Source: Pseudomonadota bacterium
Lineage (GTDB): Bacteria > Desulfobacterota > Binatia > Binatales > Binataceae
Assembly: GCA_021324885.1 (NCBI GenBank)
Contig: JAJPIF010000009.1
Location: 1-64,000 of the forward strand
Reading direction: 5' to 3'
DNA: 64,000 bases
Positions within the stretch are counted from its first letter, which is position 1, and every line of letters begins with the position of its first letter. The notes below the pieces were generated by a model, which saw only the letters and a list, made by a program, of their open reading frames with translations, was not told the DNA's origin and did no database searches. The position numbers were made by a program, and so were the translations under genes. Shown piece by piece: positions 42,493 to 51,682 of this stretch.

Positions 42493-44166
42493 TTACTCGT
42501 ATAGCCAGTCGGGATCTTCTGGATGCTTCAAATCCCACAGCGGGCGGCGGCTATGCACTTCGGGTTCCTTCGCGTAGTTGTACTCAGGCGGCGGCGAGGT
42601 CGTGGACCATTCCAGCGTCCATGCGTCCCATGGATCGGGCCCCGCCTCCTCGCCGCCCGCCAATGAATAACCCACGTTGACGACGAAGATCAACACGGCC
42701 AGGGCTTGAACCAATGCGCCGATTGAAGCAATCAGATTGATTCCTTCAAGTCCGCGTCCGGGCTGATAAGTATAGATCCGACGAGGCATTCCGTGCAGCC
42801 CGGCGAAATGCAGCGGGTCAAAGGTAAGATGGAAGCCGACCAGGAACAGCCAGAAGTGCCATTGTCCCAGCCGCTCGTTCAACATCCGTCCGGTAGCCTT
42901 GGGGAACCAGTAATAAATCGCCGCGAAAATCATGAAAACGATCGCGCCGACCAGAACGTAGTGAAAATGCGCGACCACGAAATATGTATCGGTCAGTTGC
43001 CAATCGAACGGGGCCACCCCGAGCATGATGCCGGTCAGTCCGGCAACCAGGAATTGAAACAGAAATCCCAGGCTGAACAGCATCGGCACCCGGAACCGGA
43101 GTTTGCCGCCCCACATCGTACCAATCCAATTAAAAATTTTGATTCCGGTCGGAACCGCAACCAGCATCGTCGAGGTGGCGAAGAACGCGTTACCCGCCGG
43201 CGTCAACCCGACCGCGAACATGTGATGCGCCCACACGCCCATGCTGATGAACGCGATCGCGCAGGACGCTGCAACCATCACCTGGTAGCCGAAGATCACC
43301 TTGCGTGAAAATACCGGGATAATCTCCGAGGCGAATGCAAACACCGGGATCACCAGGATGTAAACTTCCGGATGGCCGAAAATCCAGAAAAAATGCTGCC
43401 ATAGGATCGCCGAACCGCCCGCCTGCGTGTCGAAAAAATGCGCGCCCAGGTAACGGTCGAGCAGCAGCATTACCTGCGCCGCTGACAGCGGCGGCAGCGC
43501 GAGCAGCATCATGAACGCCACCACCACAGCGAGCCAGACCAGCACCGGCATCTTGCCCAGCGTCATCCCCCTGCATCGGAGGGAAAATGTCGTCGCGATA
43601 ATGTTGATCGCCGTCGCCGTTGAGCCGACGCTGGTCAAAAGAATGCTCAGGATCCAGTAGTCCGTGCTGTTGCCGCGCGAGAAGGCGCGCTCCGTCAGCG
43701 GCGCGTACGCAAACCATCCCACGTCGGGCGCGCTGCCAGCGCCGTAAAGGCCGTCACCGCCGATATAGCTGAAGTACAACAACAGCGCGCCAAAAAACCA
43801 TAGCCAGAAGCCGAAGGAATTCAGGCGCGGGAAAGCAAGGTCGCGCGCGCCGATCATCAGCGGCACAAGGTAATTGAAAAACCCCGTGAGGATCGGCATC
43901 CCGACCAGAAACACCATCGCCGTGCCATGCATCGTCATCAGGCGATTGAACACCTGCGGCGACACCACGTGATTGTCCGGAACGGCGAGCTGAAGACGCA
44001 TGGTCAAAGCCTGCAGACCGGCGATGACGAAGAACAGCAATCCGCCGCCGATGTACATCAGGCCCAGCCGCTTGTGATCGACCGTGATTACCCATTCATG
44101 CAGGCGCCCAAGCATCGGCAGCGGCGCGGTGCTTTGCAATTCTCCCAGTGCTATTTCAGTTGCCAT
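42493..44166 (-). CDS. Cytochrome c oxidase subunit I (A1-type haem-copper oxidase)
   Basis: The 557-residue protein is the catalytic subunit. Visible are TMHGTAMVFLVGMPILTGFFNYLVPLMIGARD (haem-a His), FFWIFGHPEVYILVIPVFAFASEI (Cu-B His with the A1-type Glu and the cross-linked Tyr), MGVWAHHMFAVGL (two Cu-B His), and YFVVAHFHYVLVGAIVFMIFAAIYYWFPKATGRML (haem ligands). The GHPEV form and conserved residues place it with A1 oxidases, which pump protons through D and K channels. It follows subunit II directly with no gap. Confidence 0.95.
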   Translation of the reverse strand: MATEIALGELQSTAPLPMLGRLHEWVITVDHKRLGLMYIGGGLLFFVIAGLQALTMRLQLAVPDNHVVSPQVFNRLMTMHGTAMVFLVGMPILTGFFNYLVPLMIGARDLAFPRLNSFGFWLWFFGALLLYFSYIGGDGLYGAGSAPDVGWFAYAPLTERAFSRGNSTDYWILSILLTSVGSTATAINIIATTFSLRCRGMTLGKMPVLVWLAVVVAFMMLLALPPLSAAQVMLLLDRYLGAHFFDTQAGGSAILWQHFFWIFGHPEVYILVIPVFAFASEIIPVFSRKVIFGYQVMVAASCAIAFISMGVWAHHMFAVGLTPAGNAFFATSTMLVAVPTGIKIFNWIGTMWGGKLRFRVPMLFSLGFLFQFLVAGLTGIMLGVAPFDWQLTDTYFVVAHFHYVLVGAIVFMIFAAIYYWFPKATGRMLNERLGQWHFWLFLVGFHLTFDPLHFAGLHGMPRRIYTYQPGRGLEGINLIASIGALVQALAVLIFVVNVGYSLAGGEEAGPDPWDAWTLEWSTTSPPPEYNYAKEPEVHSRRPLWDLKHPEDPDWLYE

Positions 44167-45237
44167 CTAGCGCAGGCTCTCCAGGTAACTGGTGATAGCG
44201 TCAATATCTGCCGCGCTCAGATTCATCGCCGGCATCAGCACGCCGGGTTTGATCTGATCGGGATCCTTGATCCAGATGTGCAGGTTTTCCGGCGTATTCA
44301 TCGCCGCACCCGCCGCAAGTGTTTCGCGGCTCATCAGATGGGTCAGATCGGGGCCGAAATGGCCATTGGCGATTGTTCCGCGCACCATGTGACAATTCAC
44401 GCATGCCGTTGACTCAAAAATCCGCCTCCCGCGCGAAGCCGCCAGCGACTCCTCGGCAGGTTTTTGCTGCATCGCGACCCATCGCTCCCAGTCCGCGCGG
44501 GACTGGACCACAACGCGCAGCAGCATCAAGGCGTGTTCGGTGCCGCAGAACTCGGCGCACTGGCCCAGGTAGGTTCCGCTCTGATGCGGCGCGATCCACA
44601 TCGTGTTTTTTCGGTTCGGAATCAGGTCGGTTTTGCCGGCCAGACGCGGCACCCAGAAGCTGTGGGCGACGTCGGCCGATTCCAGTTCCAGAAAAGTCGG
44701 AGCCGGATTGTCGCCGTCACTTACCGGAACGTGGATCTCGTTGGCGGTCACGATGCCGAGGCCCGGGTAACGCACCTCCCACCACCATTGATGGCCGATC
44801 ACTCGCACCTTGAGCGCACCAGGTGGCGGTGTCGCGGCCTGCACCGTGTAAATGGTTCGGGCGGTGGTTAAAATCAGGACAAAGACGATGAGTACCGGAA
44901 CCGCCGTCCACGCCAGTTCCATCGGATTGCTGCCGTAAACCTGTGGCGGTTCGCTTCCATCGTCGCCCTCACGCGCGCGGAATCGAACGATGCTGTAGGC
45001 GATGAGACTCCCGACTACCAGGGCGATGCCGGCGCAGATCGAAATCACGAACCACGCCAGGGTATCGATCGCGTAAGCCGGCGTGGAAACCGGCGCAAAT
45101 ACGTAGGGCTGCGACAGCCTGGAGTTGGACGCCCCCATCCCCCAATCCGAAGCGAACACGCGGACTGGAATGAACGCAGCAATCAGCACCAGAAAGCGGA
45201 GGCCGAATTCAAGCTGCTTTTTGGCGAGACTTCGCAT
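44167..45237 (-). CDS. Cytochrome c oxidase subunit II with fused cytochrome c
   Basis: I chose the ATG at 45237 (preceded by GAGGGCAATTG), which gives 356 residues with a signal peptide (FGLRFLVLIAAFIPVRVFA); the longer frame has no homology. Two membrane helices precede the cupredoxin domain with the Cu-A ligands in VAHSFWVPRL and GQCAEFCGTEHALM. A C-terminal cytochrome c with CVNCHM and a MPAMNL axial Met follows, as in caa3 oxidases. It accepts electrons from the di-haem cytochrome. It is the first gene of the eight-gene operon; its promoter should lie in 45238-45395. Confidence 0.93.
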   Translation of the reverse strand: MRSLAKKQLEFGLRFLVLIAAFIPVRVFASDWGMGASNSRLSQPYVFAPVSTPAYAIDTLAWFVISICAGIALVVGSLIAYSIVRFRAREGDDGSEPPQVYGSNPMELAWTAVPVLIVFVLILTTARTIYTVQAATPPPGALKVRVIGHQWWWEVRYPGLGIVTANEIHVPVSDGDNPAPTFLELESADVAHSFWVPRLAGKTDLIPNRKNTMWIAPHQSGTYLGQCAEFCGTEHALMLLRVVVQSRADWERWVAMQQKPAEESLAASRGRRIFESTACVNCHMVRGTIANGHFGPDLTHLMSRETLAAGAAMNTPENLHIWIKDPDQIKPGVLMPAMNLSAADIDAITSYLESLR

Positions 45238-45395
45238 CAATTGCCCTCGATCCTGGATTGCGCGGCGTCGATCGCGCACGATACGCTTCAGATTGGCTGT
45301 GTTCCAGACCTGGTCGCGCCCCAGGCGCAAATGTGGACCCCTGATTTCACCAACCCAATCCATCGTTAGCGCTGGGGCGAAAAAAGAACAATCCT

Positions 45396-47453
45396 TTACA
45401 ATTCGCGCGTCAGCAAAAGCACGTCGAAGCGGCCGCGCTCGACGCTCCATCCGGGAGGCACTGTGATCGTCGTATCCGGTTCCTCGATTATCATCGGTCC
45501 TCGCTGCCGCTGCGTGATCTCATCGCGGCCCAGCACCGGCGTATCGACGAGGCCGTGTTGGCGGCCGAAATAGGCCTGGCGGGTGACTGCGCGCTGCGCG
45601 CGCGACCGCATCGCCGATGGAGCTGCGGCGCCGACCGCCTCGGCGAAGGACAGATGGCCCGACGCGCTTTTCGCGCGCAGGCGCAGATTAACCAGGTGCA
45701 GATCGCCCTCGCCTTCAAAGCCGAACTCGTGCCGATGCGCTTCGCGGAACTCGCGCTCCAAAGCGCTCAGATCTTTATCCGCCTCGGGCGGAAAGGGCAG
45801 CGTCAACTCGTCGCGCATAAAGCCGACGCGCAGGTCCGCCGAACGCTCGAAGATCATGTCCGTGGAAGGAATGCCCTGCTCGGCGAATTCGCGACGCGCC
45901 TGCGCCTGCAGTTCACGGTAGATTTGCACGACTTCGGGCGCAGTCACTCTGACAATCTGGCGCTCGACGCTGCGGATATAATCCAGCCGCGAATTGGCCA
46001 GCAGCAAGCCCAATGCGCTGAACAAACCCGGATAAGGCGGGATCGCAACCCGCTCGATGCCGACGCTCTCGCACAACGCCGCGGCGTGAATCGGTCCGGC
46101 GCCGCCGAAGGCCACCAGCGTCATCGCGCGGATATCGTGTCCGCGCTCGGTGGAGACGGCGCGCAACGCCCGCATCATTGAAGCATTTGCCACCTCGACG
46201 ATTCCGAATGCCGCGGTCATCAGGTCGAGACCGAGCGGTCCCGCAACATGCCTTTGAATCGAATCGATTGCGGCCTGCCGGTTGATACGCAAGGTGCCGT
46301 CAGCGATGCGGTCCGGATTCATGTAACCAAGCACGACGTTGGCGTCGGTCACGGTCGGCTGCGTTCCGCCGCGTCCGTAGCAGGCCGGACCGGGCTCGGC
46401 GCCGGCGCTGATCGGCCCGGCCCGCAGGGCACCGGCATTATCGATCCAGGCAAGACTGCCGCCGCCGGCGCCAACTTCCACGATATCCAAAGTCGGCGCG
46501 CGCAGCGCGTGACCGGTGCCGCGCACCGCCACGGCCGCGACGCCCCCGCCCACCTCGCCGCCAGCTTTTTCCAGCGGTTGGCCATTGCGGATCAGGCAGG
46601 CCTTGGCCGTGGTCCCGCCCATGTCGAAGGACAACACGCTTTCAAGTCCCATTTCAGCGGCCAGACGCGCCGCTGCCAGCACTCCGGCCGCCGGTCCCGA
46701 TTCGACCATGAACATCGGGCGCTGGCGCGCCATTTCCGATGTCATCGTTCCGCCGTTGGACTGCATGATCAGCAATCGGCGGCTGAACGGCGCCAGGTGC
46801 TTTTCGAGCTGATCGAGATAACGATTCACCACCGGCACCAGCGAGGCATTGATCACGGTCGTGCTGGTGCGCTCGTACTCGCGGCATTCGGGATGCACCT
46901 GCGACGACAAACAGACCACCGTGTGCGGCATGGCGCTGCGCACGATGGCGCCCAGTTCCTGTTCGTGCGCCGGATTGATGTACGAGTTGATCAGACAGAT
47001 CGCGATCGCTTCGACCTTCGCCGCAATCAAGGCGTCAATCACCTGCCGGGCCTCGCGATGGTCCAGGCGCTGTTCGACGCTGCCGTCGGCCAGGATACGC
47101 TCGGCTACCTCAAAACGCAGCCGGCGCGGAACCAAAGGCGGCAGCCGCTCCCAGTTTATGTCTTCGAGCGACGGCGCCTTTTGATTCATCATTTCGAGCA
47201 CGTCGCGAAAGCCTCGCGTGGTGATCAGCGCGGTGGGCGCCGTCTTGCGCTCGATCACGGCGTTGGAGGCGGTGGTGGTGGCGTGGACGAAATTCTCCAC
47301 AGCCTCGCCCGCGCCCAAACCTTTGATGCAGGCGACGATATCCTCGCCTACCCGATCCAGCAGCGACAGCACTTTGGCAGTGTGGATCCGCTTGTCTTGT
47401 CCCAGCGCGATGACGTCGGTGAAAGTGCCACCAATATCAAATGCAACGCGCAT
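45396..47453 (-). CDS. hyuA: Hydantoinase/oxoprolinase family protein, A subunit
   Basis: A strong GGGAGGG precedes the ATG at 47453. The 685-residue protein is a HyuA-type ATPase: MRVAFDIGGTFTDVIAL (phosphate loop of the actin/hexokinase fold), NAVIERKTAPTALITTRGFRDVLEM, VLSFDMGGTTAKACLI, and TLVAFGGAGPIHAAALCE. Such proteins are the ATP-binding half of N-methylhydantoinase, 5-oxoprolinase or acetone/acetophenone carboxylases, so the substrate is open. It lies downstream of hyuB in the same direction with about 40 bases between. Confidence 0.92.
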   Translation of the reverse strand: MRVAFDIGGTFTDVIALGQDKRIHTAKVLSLLDRVGEDIVACIKGLGAGEAVENFVHATTTASNAVIERKTAPTALITTRGFRDVLEMMNQKAPSLEDINWERLPPLVPRRLRFEVAERILADGSVEQRLDHREARQVIDALIAAKVEAIAICLINSYINPAHEQELGAIVRSAMPHTVVCLSSQVHPECREYERTSTTVINASLVPVVNRYLDQLEKHLAPFSRRLLIMQSNGGTMTSEMARQRPMFMVESGPAAGVLAAARLAAEMGLESVLSFDMGGTTAKACLIRNGQPLEKAGGEVGGGVAAVAVRGTGHALRAPTLDIVEVGAGGGSLAWIDNAGALRAGPISAGAEPGPACYGRGGTQPTVTDANVVLGYMNPDRIADGTLRINRQAAIDSIQRHVAGPLGLDLMTAAFGIVEVANASMMRALRAVSTERGHDIRAMTLVAFGGAGPIHAAALCESVGIERVAIPPYPGLFSALGLLLANSRLDYIRSVERQIVRVTAPEVVQIYRELQAQARREFAEQGIPSTDMIFERSADLRVGFMRDELTLPFPPEADKDLSALEREFREAHRHEFGFEGEGDLHLVNLRLRAKSASGHLSFAEAVGAAAPSAMRSRAQRAVTRQAYFGRQHGLVDTPVLGRDEITQRQRGPMIIEEPDTTITVPPGWSVERGRFDVLLLTREL

Positions 47454-47496
47454 CACAACCCTCCCACCGGAAGACCGTATCAGCCGCGACGATGGG

Positions 47497-49221
47497 TCAG
47501 GCGGCGTGCGCGCGTCGGCGCAATTCTTTGGTGGCGCTGGTATCGACCGACATCGTGACCGGATCGATCACGACGCCATACTGGTCGCGCGCGGTTTGGA
47601 TCGACAGCTTGTCCTCGCGCACGTCCTCCAGCACGGCGGCCGGATCCCGCGTCATCGGATCGCCATGTCCCGCAGCGCCGCACACCTGATGGTAGAGGCG
47701 GTCGCCCGCCTTGACCTCCAGATGCATATGCGATTTGCGCGGCAGTTCCATCTGCTCGCCGTCAAGCGGAGTGAACAGGTTGCACGACGGCGCCCCCTGC
47801 GCCCCGCCCGCCATCCCGACCGCGCTCTGAAACGGCCGGTTTGTGCGCACCATGATTTTGGCCGGATGCAGAAAGCGGTAGCTTTTGAAAATGCCAAGGG
47901 ATCCGCGATGGCGTCCGGCGCCGGCCGTATCCGGCACCAGTCCGAATCCTTCCACCACCACCGGGACCTCGCGTTCGACCAGCTCGGCAGGTACAGAGAT
48001 GTACGACATGCCGGCGCCGTCGATCCCGTCCCTGGCCGGCCGCCCGCCCCATCCGCCCCACACCAGGTCCATCGTGGTGTATTCGCTGCCGTCAGGGCGG
48101 TAGCCCGACATGTGCACGATGTCGCCACCTTCCTGCGGCACCGAGACGCGATCGGGAATCGCTTCAGCCAGCGCCAGATGGATCAGTTCGGTGATCAGAA
48201 AGAAGAGCGGCGCGCGTCCGCCGACGGCGGCGGGGAATCTGGGATTGGCCAGCGTGCCTGGCGGCGCGATCACCTCGATCGGCTTGACGAAGCCGGCGTT
48301 GAACACCACGTCGGGTGCCAGGATTTTATGGATCGTGCTGAACACCTGTCCCAGCGTGTTGCTGTAGGGCATGTTGATCGCGCCCTTTGCCTGCGGCGCG
48401 GTACCGGTAAAGTCAACGATCAATTTGTCAGGCCGAAAACGCAGCGCTGCTCGAATCGGCATTTCGACACCGTCGCTGCCGAAACCGTCGTCGCGCAGGA
48501 TGACCTCGCGCGCGTAATCGCCGGGCGGCACTTCGGCAATCGCGCGCCGCGCGGCCTGCTCGCCGTACTCGACCAGGTAATCGAAACAGGCGTTGACGTT
48601 CTCCACCCCATATTTTTCCAGCACGGCCTTGAACTCCCGGATCCCGCGATGACACCCGGCAAGCTTCGCGTCGATATCGCCCATCCATTCGTCGGCGGCG
48701 CGGACGTTGGCTTTGAGCAACTGCACCAGGGCCTCATTGCGCACGCCGCCGTCATATAATTTGAGATTGGGCAGGCGGATGCCTTCTTCGTATGTCTCGG
48801 TGCACTGGCTGGAGAATCCGCCCGGAAAGCGGCCTCCGATATCGGTCTGATGCGAGTAGATAATGACGAAGCCCGAGACTTCCCCGCGATGGAACACCGG
48901 CATGATCAGGATCACGTCGGGCATGTGCGAGGCGCCGGCGTAAGGGTCGTTGGCGATAATCACATCGCCTTCCTTGAAGCTGCCGGCAAACTTGGCAGTT
49001 ACGAACGGCATCAGATGCATAAACACCGACGTCGCCATCGAATGCGACTGGCCCAGCCCGACAATGCGGCCCTGGTAATCGGCCAGCGAGGTCGCGAAAT
49101 CGCCCACCCGCAACATCGAGGAGCGCGCCGTCTTATACACCGCGATCGCCATCTCCTCGGTGATCGCCGCCATTTCGTTGCGCAGGACTTCGATCAGGAT
49201 TGGATCTGCCGTGCGGGTCAT
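47497..49221 (-). CDS. hyuB: Hydantoinase B/oxoprolinase family protein, B subunit
   Basis: The 574-residue protein is the HyuB partner: RNEMAAITEEMAIAVYKTARSSML, YQGRIVGLGQSHSMATSVFMHLMPF, DVIIANDPYAGASHMPDVILIMPVF, and DFTGTAPQAKGAINMPYSNTLGQVFSTIH. The acidic/His cluster in NDPYAGASHMPD binds metal in solved relatives. With HyuA it would use ATP to open or carboxylate its substrate. No third (gamma) subunit gene is present, which speaks against an acetone carboxylase. A purine/pyrimidine-rich repeat lies upstream (49230-49440). Confidence 0.92.
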   Translation of the reverse strand: MTRTADPILIEVLRNEMAAITEEMAIAVYKTARSSMLRVGDFATSLADYQGRIVGLGQSHSMATSVFMHLMPFVTAKFAGSFKEGDVIIANDPYAGASHMPDVILIMPVFHRGEVSGFVIIYSHQTDIGGRFPGGFSSQCTETYEEGIRLPNLKLYDGGVRNEALVQLLKANVRAADEWMGDIDAKLAGCHRGIREFKAVLEKYGVENVNACFDYLVEYGEQAARRAIAEVPPGDYAREVILRDDGFGSDGVEMPIRAALRFRPDKLIVDFTGTAPQAKGAINMPYSNTLGQVFSTIHKILAPDVVFNAGFVKPIEVIAPPGTLANPRFPAAVGGRAPLFFLITELIHLALAEAIPDRVSVPQEGGDIVHMSGYRPDGSEYTTMDLVWGGWGGRPARDGIDGAGMSYISVPAELVEREVPVVVEGFGLVPDTAGAGRHRGSLGIFKSYRFLHPAKIMVRTNRPFQSAVGMAGGAQGAPSCNLFTPLDGEQMELPRKSHMHLEVKAGDRLYHQVCGAAGHGDPMTRDPAAVLEDVREDKLSIQTARDQYGVVIDPVTMSVDTSATKELRRRAHAA

Positions 49222-49227
49222 ATCGTA

Positions 49228-49440
49228 CCTCAGTTAGGAGTGAGGAAGAGAAGCAAGCAATGAGAGTGTAAAGAGAAAGGAAAAGCAACAAAAGAAAAAA
49301 GAAAGACGGAATTGTCTGCCGCTCGCTTTCGAAATGTTCTTTTCGGCATTCTGTTTTTTGGCACTCTCATTTCTGTTTTCCTTTTCTATTCTCCGATCCT
49401 CCTCTCACTTGCTCATTGCCCTTCTCTCAACTTCTGTTGC
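49228..49440. repeat. Purine-rich then pyrimidine-rich tract (element B)
   Basis: From about 49231 to 49310 the plus strand is nearly all A/G and contains AATGAGAGTG. From about 49355 to 49440 it is nearly all C/T and contains CACTCTCATT, the exact reverse complement of that word. It also holds GGCATTCTG, the complement of CAGAATGCC. The related words AATGAGAAGTG and AAATGCCGG occur in element A at 19688-19840. This looks like two converging copies of a degenerate repeat filling the spacer between hyuB and the SDR gene. Confidence 0.5.
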
Positions 49441-50189
49441 TAGGCCAGCGAGCCCCCGTCGATTGGAAACGCGGCGCCGGTAATAAACGACGATTCGTCG
49501 GAGGCCAGGAACAGGGCCAGGTTCGCGATCTCCTCCACCCGTCCGGTGCGTCTGAGAGGCGCGAAGTTGGTTGCGTTATCGACGGCGGCGCCCATCCGGC
49601 GGCGGGCCTCGGCGAGCATTGGCGTTTCGATTGCGCCGGGGCAAATCGCGTTGACGCGCACCCTGGACGGTCCGTATTCGACTGCGGCCACCTGGGTCAT
49701 CGCGATCACGGCGGCTTTGGACGCGCAGTAGGCAATCCCGCCCGGCATCGCCTTGAAGGCCACTACGGAGGAGGTGTTGACAATCGAGCCGCCGCGCCCT
49801 GCCATATGCGGGATCGCGAACTTCATCCCGAGGAAGACGCCGCGCAGGTTGATTGCGATAATCCGATCGAAGCGTTGCAGCGAGTAGTCGGCGGTCGGCG
49901 CTTGTTCGATATCCACACCGGCGTTGTTGTACAGGATATCCAGTTTGCCGAACTGCTTGACCGTCGCTTCGACCGCGTCCTTGACGTCGTTGGCGTCGGA
50001 AACATCGGCATGGATCGCAACGGCCTTACCGCCGGCATCGATGATGCGGCGGGCGGTGGCTTGCGCGCCCTCCAGGTTGACATCGACGACCGCTACCGCC
50101 GCGCCTTCGGCGGCAAACAGCCGGGCCGCGCCCTCCCCCATTCCCATCGCGGCACCGGTAATCAGCGCCACTTTGTTTGCGAGTCTCAT
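49440..50189 (-). CDS. Short-chain dehydrogenase/reductase (glucose dehydrogenase-like)
   Basis: The ATG at 50189 gives the classical length of 249 residues; the longer frame adds 12 that do not fit. Features are VALITGAAMGMGEGAARLFAAEG (cofactor site), VVDVN (Asp at the NAD-binding position, so NAD rather than NADP), ILYNNAGVD, IVNTSSVVAFKAMPGGIAYCASKAAV (Ser, Tyr and Lys of the catalytic set) and the end ITGAAFPIDGGSLA. It oxidises an unknown alcohol or reduces a ketone. It is upstream of hyuB across the repeat-rich spacer, so co-transcription is uncertain. Confidence 0.92.
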   Translation of the reverse strand: MRLANKVALITGAAMGMGEGAARLFAAEGAAVAVVDVNLEGAQATARRIIDAGGKAVAIHADVSDANDVKDAVEATVKQFGKLDILYNNAGVDIEQAPTADYSLQRFDRIIAINLRGVFLGMKFAIPHMAGRGGSIVNTSSVVAFKAMPGGIAYCASKAAVIAMTQVAAVEYGPSRVRVNAICPGAIETPMLAEARRRMGAAVDNATNFAPLRRTGRVEEIANLALFLASDESSFITGAAFPIDGGSLA

Positions 50190-50297
50190 GCGAGGGTTCT
50201 TCGCACAAAGGCTGCGGGATCGCAAGGCTGCCTGCTTTAGCCCACCGGAGTTGGCGGTCGTGCAGCAAGCAGCAGCCGAGTCAGGATGACAAGCGGT

Positions 50298-51485
50298 TTA
50301 TTCGCGCATTTTGCGGTCTATAATTGCTTCGCAATCAGCGATTATCGCGCGACTCGCCTCGCGCCTGGCAAACCGGTTAAGCGCTTGCGACAGCGACCTC
50401 CAGCCTATTTCATCGTGCAATAGCCGATTCATTTCGCCAAACAGCGCGTCTGGCGCCCATTCGGTTTGCCAATTAACGCCGGTGACCTGCGCGAAGGCGG
50501 CCAGGTTGGAAGCCTGATGGTTATTCGCGGCAGTTGGTAGCGGGACCAGGAGCACCGGAAGACCTAATACAGCTACTTCTGACATAGTCGAAGCGCCTGA
50601 GCAGGCGATCGCGAAGTCAGCCCAGCTGTAGGCCTCCGCCATGTCATCAATGAAAGGCGTAACGACCGCTTTCAGGCCCGCCTTACGGTACGCCTCACTC
50701 ACGCTTTGGCAATCCTCGGATCCACTCTGATGGAGAACTTCCAAGTCAACGCCGATAGCGGCCAGACGCTTCAGGAACGGGGGAGTCCGCCGGTTGAGAA
50801 AGGACGATCCCTGCGAACCGCCAGTCACCAGGATACGCAACGGATGGCCGGGGGCCGGAAACGGGCGGGGCCGTCCGGCCAAAGCGGCCACATCAGGCCT
50901 CACTGGATTGCCAGTGACGACCACCCGTCGACGATCGAATTGGGTGGCGGCGGCCTCGAAGCCCAGGTAAATACGATCGACGAAGCGGCCCAGCAACCGG
51001 TTGGCAAGCCCCGCAACCGCGTTACATTCATGAATCGCCGTGGGCAGGCCGAGGCTGCGCGCCGCCAGGATCGTGGGCACGGATGCATAACCGCCGAAAC
51101 CAATCACCAGATCGGCTTTGGCTGCCGTCAACTTTTGACGTGCCGCCAGGACCGCACCGCCCAAACCTGCGATCGTGCGTACTTTTCCCAGCAGATTTTC
51201 GCCGAAGATCGGTCGGCTGCGCACCAACTCCAGCGGGTACCCATAGCGGGGCACCAGCGTTGCCTCAAAACCTTCCGGCGTGCCAAAGAACAGCAACTGG
51301 ACCGACGGCACCTGTTCTTTGTACGCGTCAGCAACCGCCAGGGCTGGATACACGTGTCCCGCCGTTCCCCCGGCAACCAGCACGACCCGGCGCAAAGGTT
51401 TGGCAAGGCCGTGGGAATACGGTACGGCCCGTAAAGAAGCCGGCGCTATGGCCTGACCGCTGCGCAGCAGCTCGGTTGACGGCAT
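50298..51485 (-). CDS. MurG-like GT28 glycosyltransferase (divergent paralogue)
   Basis: The 395-residue protein has the two Rossmann domains of MurG: VLVAGGTAGHVYPALA (residues 36-50), FGGYASVPTILAA, VVVTGNPVRPDVAAL, ILVTGGSQGSSFLN (219-231), HQSG and FIDDMAEAYSWAD. At key MurG positions it differs. GGTGGH has become GGTAGH, the HEQN motif is HECN (152-155), the RxGA motif is CSGAST (295-300), and the D-D-H-Q motif is N-N-H-Q. There is a 30-residue N-terminal lead and no cell-division or peptidoglycan genes. It lies head-to-head with ALG1- and ALG2-like genes. Transfer of GlcNAc to a lipid-linked sugar, the step done by the MurG-fold ALG13/ALG14 pair in eukaryotes, is a reasonable inference. 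An orphan true MurG is the alternative. Confidence 0.8.
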   Translation of the reverse strand: MPSTELLRSGQAIAPASLRAVPYSHGLAKPLRRVVLVAGGTAGHVYPALAVADAYKEQVPSVQLLFFGTPEGFEATLVPRYGYPLELVRSRPIFGENLLGKVRTIAGLGGAVLAARQKLTAAKADLVIGFGGYASVPTILAARSLGLPTAIHECNAVAGLANRLLGRFVDRIYLGFEAAATQFDRRRVVVTGNPVRPDVAALAGRPRPFPAPGHPLRILVTGGSQGSSFLNRRTPPFLKRLAAIGVDLEVLHQSGSEDCQSVSEAYRKAGLKAVVTPFIDDMAEAYSWADFAIACSGASTMSEVAVLGLPVLLVPLPTAANNHQASNLAAFAQVTGVNWQTEWAPDALFGEMNRLLHDEIGWRSLSQALNRFARREASRAIIADCEAIIDRKMRE

Positions 51486-51682
51486 GGCGGCAAATAGCTA
51501 TCAAAGTGTCTGGCTTTAATCAATCCTTAACTGTTTTAGACTGGTTTATAAAATGGCATCCTCGACTAGCGGCGTTTGCGGCCTCCGGCATGCTCCAGCC
51601 TCAATCGCCGGGGGCAATGTAGACGCTCGCGCCGGCTGTCAACGGGATCGACGGTAGCTTTTGTCGGCGAGCAATAGCTTGA
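51486..51682. promoter_or_regulatory. Divergent promoter region between the GT28 and ALG1-like genes
   Basis: The 197-base spacer has an AT-rich core (about 51495-51560) in a GC-rich neighbourhood. It contains TTAACT and, further on, TTTATAAAAT on the plus strand; the spacing (about 14-15 bases) is short for a good -35/-10 pair. Divergent control of both glycosyltransferase units from here is likely, but no exact promoter is claimed. Confidence 0.3.

Noticed and set aside
47218-48759. A 513-codon plus-strand frame across hyuA/hyuB
   Set aside because: It is antisense to both conserved hydantoinase genes, crosses their junction and has low-information composition.
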